Shown here piece after piece: positions 6,393 through 8,464 of a stretch of 8,464 nt of DNA. This DNA is from Alphaproteobacteria bacterium. GTDB taxonomy: Bacteria; Pseudomonadota; Alphaproteobacteria; JAEULC01. The notes beneath the pieces are model-generated. The model was not told the origin of the DNA. It saw only the letters and a program-made list of their open reading frames with translations, and ran no database searches. Within the stretch, counting starts at the first letter, position 1, and each line of letters starts with the position of its first letter. The position numbers and the translations under genes were made by a program. The stretch is from assembly GCA_020851015.1 (NCBI GenBank), contig JADZDN010000307.1:1-8464 (forward strand). The letters are read 5' to 3'.

Positions 6393-7664
6393 ATGCCTTC
6401 CGCGGATCAGGCCCCAGCTTCGCTCTTCGTCGTCGGCGTCAACCACCGCAGCGCGCCGCTGGCCCTGCGCGACCGGTTGTTCTTCGACGACGACGGGCTG
6501 GTGGCGCTGCTTGCGCGGTTGAAGGCGCTGGGCGTGACGCAGGCGATAGCGCTGGCCACCTGCGACCGCATCGAGGTGCAGGGCGCGGCCGCCGATCCGC
6601 CGGCCGCGATGGCGGCGGCGATCGAGGCGCTGTGCGCGGGCGGCGACGTGCCGCCGGCGATGCTGGAGGCCCAGGCCTATCGCCTGACCGGCGACCAGGC
6701 GGTGCGCCAGATCTTCGCGGTCGCCGCGTCGCTCGACAGCCTGGTGATCGGCGAGCCGCAGGTGCTGGGCCAGGTCAAGGCGAGCCATCGCATCTCGCAG
6801 GCCGCCGGCATGACCGGGCCGGAGCTGGAAGCCGCGCTGCAGGCCGCCTATGGCGCCGCCAAGCGCGTGCGCAGCGAGACGCGCGTGGCCGAGCGCCCGG
6901 TGACGCTGGCCGCGGTCGCGACGCAGCTCGCGCGCGACGTGCATGGCGAGCTTGGGCAGATCAGCGGCCTCTTGATCGGGCTGGGCGACATGGGCGCGCT
7001 GCTGGTCGAGCACCTGGCCCAGGCGGGCTTGAAGCGGTTCGTCGTCGCGGCCGCGCAGGCGCGGCGCACGGAGCAATTGGCGCGCCAGCTCGGCTGCAAC
7101 CATGCGCCGGTCGCGCAGCTCGAGGATCTGCTGCCGGCCGCCGACGTGGTGGTCAGCGCGGAGGGCGCCGGCGCGTTCACGCTCGACACCGCATCCGTCA
7201 CCCGCGCCTTGCGACGCCGCCGCCAGCGACCCATGTTGCTGATCGACGCCGCCATTCCGGGCGATCTCGACCCGGCGATCGACGCGGTCGACGGCGCCTT
7301 CCGCTACGACCTGGAAGCCCTCGAGAACGTGGCGATGGAAGGCCGCGCGACGCGCGAGGCCGCCGCCAAGGACGCCTGGCGCATCGTCGAGGAGGAAATG
7401 GCGCAGTTCCTGCGCGGACGGGCCGAGCGCGCGGCGGTGCCTGCCCTCGCCGCGCTGCGCCGCCGCTTCGAGGCCGAGCGCGAACGCGTCCTGGCCGAGA
7501 TGCCGGGCGCAAGCGCCGAGGAAGCGACGCGACTGCTGGTCAACCGCCTGCTGCACGATCCCTCGCAAGCCTTGCGGGCCTTGGCGGCGGACCATGGGCG
7601 CGACGGTCCGCGGGCGGCCGAGGCGCTGATCCGCCGCCTGTTCCGCCTCGATACGGAGGAGTAG
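6393..7664 (+). CDS. hemA: Glutamyl-tRNA reductase family protein, divergent
   Basis: Glutamyl-tRNA reductase converts Glu-tRNA to glutamate-1-semialdehyde, the first step of the C5 route to heme. The 423 residues show the family pattern: [17 protein letters not shown] (15-31), ATCDRIE with the nucleophile Cys57, [15 protein letters not shown] (115-129), AKRVRSETR (156-164), a GLGDMG nucleotide-binding loop (196-201), [11 protein letters not shown] (284-294), YDLEALENV (305-313) and the C-terminal [12 protein letters not shown] (386-397). Several normally conserved residues differ: TCNRTE reads TCDRIE, the AVSHL histidine (His99 in E. coli) is Gln106, ANRT reads QARRT, and the Arg of DIAVPRD is Gly290. 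Activity is therefore uncertain; a paralogue with another role is possible. ATG 6393 is the first available start, since an in-frame TGA lies at 6387. No strong Shine-Dalgarno precedes it. prfA follows after 4 nt, as in gamma- and betaproteobacteria. Confidence 0.85.
   Translation: MPSADQAPASLFVVGVNHRSAPLALRDRLFFDDDGLVALLARLKALGVTQAIALATCDRIEVQGAAADPPAAMAAAIEALCAGGDVPPAMLEAQAYRLTGDQAVRQIFAVAASLDSLVIGEPQVLGQVKASHRISQAAGMTGPELEAALQAAYGAAKRVRSETRVAERPVTLAAVATQLARDVHGELGQISGLLIGLGDMGALLVEHLAQAGLKRFVVAAAQARRTEQLARQLGCNHAPVAQLEDLLPAADVVVSAEGAGAFTLDTASVTRALRRRRQRPMLLIDAAIPGDLDPAIDAVDGAFRYDLEALENVAMEGRATREAAAKDAWRIVEEEMAQFLRGRAERAAVPALAALRRRFEAERERVLAEMPGASAEEATRLLVNRLLHDPSQALRALAADHGRDGPRAAEALIRRLFRLDTEE
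7655..7661 (+). promoter_or_regulatory. Shine-Dalgarno of prfA inside the hemA 3' end
   Basis: GGAGGAG lies 7 nt before TTG 7669, a near-ideal match and spacing. It encodes the last hemA residues and decides the non-ATG start of prfA. Ribosomes finishing hemA would stop over it, which suggests translational coupling. Confidence 0.8.
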
Positions 7665-7668
7665 AGAG

Positions 7669-8464
7669 TTGAGCCTGGACGCCAAGCTGGACCGCGTGGT
7701 CGCGCGCCACGACGAATTGCGCGCCGCGATGGCGAGCGAGCAGCGCCTCGACCCCGAGAGCTTCGCGCGCACCGCCAAGGAATACGCGGACCTGACGCCG
7801 ATCGCCGAGGCGATCCTGGAATTGAAGCGCAAGCGCCAGGAGCTGGACGACCTTGCCGCCATGGCCGCCGATCCGGCGAGCGACGCGGACATGAAGGCGC
7901 TGGCCGAGCAGGAGCGCACGCAGCTCGCGACCGCCCTGCCCCAGCTCGAGCAGCAGCTCAAGGTCCTGCTGCTGCCCAAGGACGCGGCCGACGAGAAGAA
8001 CGCCATCCTGGAGGTGCGCGCCGGCACCGGCGGCGACGAGGCGGCGCTGTTCGCGGCCCAGCTCTTCCGCATGTACCAGCGCTACGCCGATCTGCACCGC
8101 TGGAAGTTCGAGGTGATGCAGGCGAGCGAGACCGAGCTGGGCGGCATGAAGGAGGGGGTCGCGTCGATCACCGGCAAGGGCGTGTTCGCGCGCCTGAAGT
8201 TCGAATCGGGCGTGCACCGCGTGCAGCGCGTGCCGGCGACCGAGGCGAGCGGGCGCATCCACACCTCGGCCGCCACCGTCGCCGTGCTGCCCGAGGCCGA
8301 GGACGTCGACGTCAAGATCGAGGAAAAGGACCTGCGGATCGACGTGTTCCGTTCCTCCGGCCCCGGCGGGCAGTCGGTCAACACCACCGACAGCGCGGTG
8401 CGCATCACCCACATCCCCACCGGCATCGTGGTGCAGCAGCAGGACGAGAAGTCGCAGCACCGCA
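7669..8464 (+). CDS. prfA: Peptide chain release factor 1 (RF1), N-terminal three quarters (partial at window end)
   Basis: RF1 recognises UAA and UAG stop codons and triggers release of the finished protein. The 265 codons present show the helical N-terminal domain (about 1-100), the [20 protein letters not shown] region (about 112-131), the RF1-type stop-codon tripeptide PAT (189-191, in [18 protein letters not shown]), and the catalytic GGQ (233-235) in [22 protein letters not shown] rather than SPF marks RF1, not RF2. The family is about 355-360 residues, so roughly 90-95 are missing past the window. TTG 7669 is chosen for its strong GGAGGAG and because the translation (M)[16 protein letters not shown] matches the RF1 N-terminus; the first in-frame ATG (7729) would remove 20 conserved residues. 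The gene lies 4 nt after hemA. A prmC methyltransferase, which modifies the GGQ glutamine, often follows in relatives. Confidence 0.96.
   Translation, partial: MSLDAKLDRVVARHDELRAAMASEQRLDPESFARTAKEYADLTPIAEAILELKRKRQELDDLAAMAADPASDADMKALAEQERTQLATALPQLEQQLKVLLLPKDAADEKNAILEVRAGTGGDEAALFAAQLFRMYQRYADLHRWKFEVMQASETELGGMKEGVASITGKGVFARLKFESGVHRVQRVPATEASGRIHTSAATVAVLPEAEDVDVKIEEKDLRIDVFRSSGPGGQSVNTTDSAVRITHIPTGIVVQQQDEKSQHR

Noticed and set aside
6393..7664. hemA as a pseudogene
   Set aside because: The frame is intact over a full family length, with landmark segments from end to end and normal codon bias. Substituted residues suggest divergence rather than decay.
6234..8072. A 612-codon open frame on the - strand over hemA and prfA
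   Set aside because: It lies antisense to two recognisable genes, runs through the repeat element, and has the biased composition of a shadow frame.

Overview
The window reads as a GC-rich alphaproteobacterial chromosome segment. It is densely packed with housekeeping genes, all on the + strand: the last codons of lysC, a nitronate monooxygenase-family gene, ptsP (EI-Ntr), a rodZ-like gene, hisS, a glutamyl-tRNA reductase-family gene (hemA) and the first three quarters of prfA (RF1). The lysC/ptsP/prfA neighbourhood is typical of alphaproteobacteria. The HisRS has the ordinary bacterial motif 2, which argues against the Rhizobiales/Rhodobacterales/Caulobacterales branch and for a Rhodospirillales-like lineage. 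That placement is inferred from gene order and remembered family sequences, not from a search.

Layout. Positions 1-3381 form one tight run (lysC, the FMN enzyme, ptsP, with gaps of 3 and 13 nt). A 147-nt AT-richer gap follows, with a possible sigma70-type promoter and a foldable leader in which a 7-nt segment can pair either with an upstream sequence or with the rodZ start codon. rodZ and hisS are 22 nt apart; ispG, often found between them in proteobacteria, is absent. The 409-nt hisS-hemA gap has no gene and is filled by a nested inverted repeat about 340 bp across. hemA and prfA are 4 nt apart, and the Shine-Dalgarno sequence of prfA lies inside the last hemA codons. prfA starts with TTG and runs off the end of the window.

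Function. The genes serve amino-acid synthesis (lysC), detoxification or redox chemistry (NMO family), nitrogen-linked phosphotransfer (ptsP), cell shape (rodZ), tRNA charging (hisS), tetrapyrrole synthesis or a derived function (hemA family) and translation termination (prfA). They are not one pathway, although hisS-hemA-prfA has a translation/tRNA theme. I see no phage, CRISPR, toxin-antitoxin or defence genes. The most unusual elements are the hemA-family protein, which is unexpected in an alphaproteobacterium and lacks several normally conserved residues, the nested palindrome before it, and the possible translational switch before rodZ.
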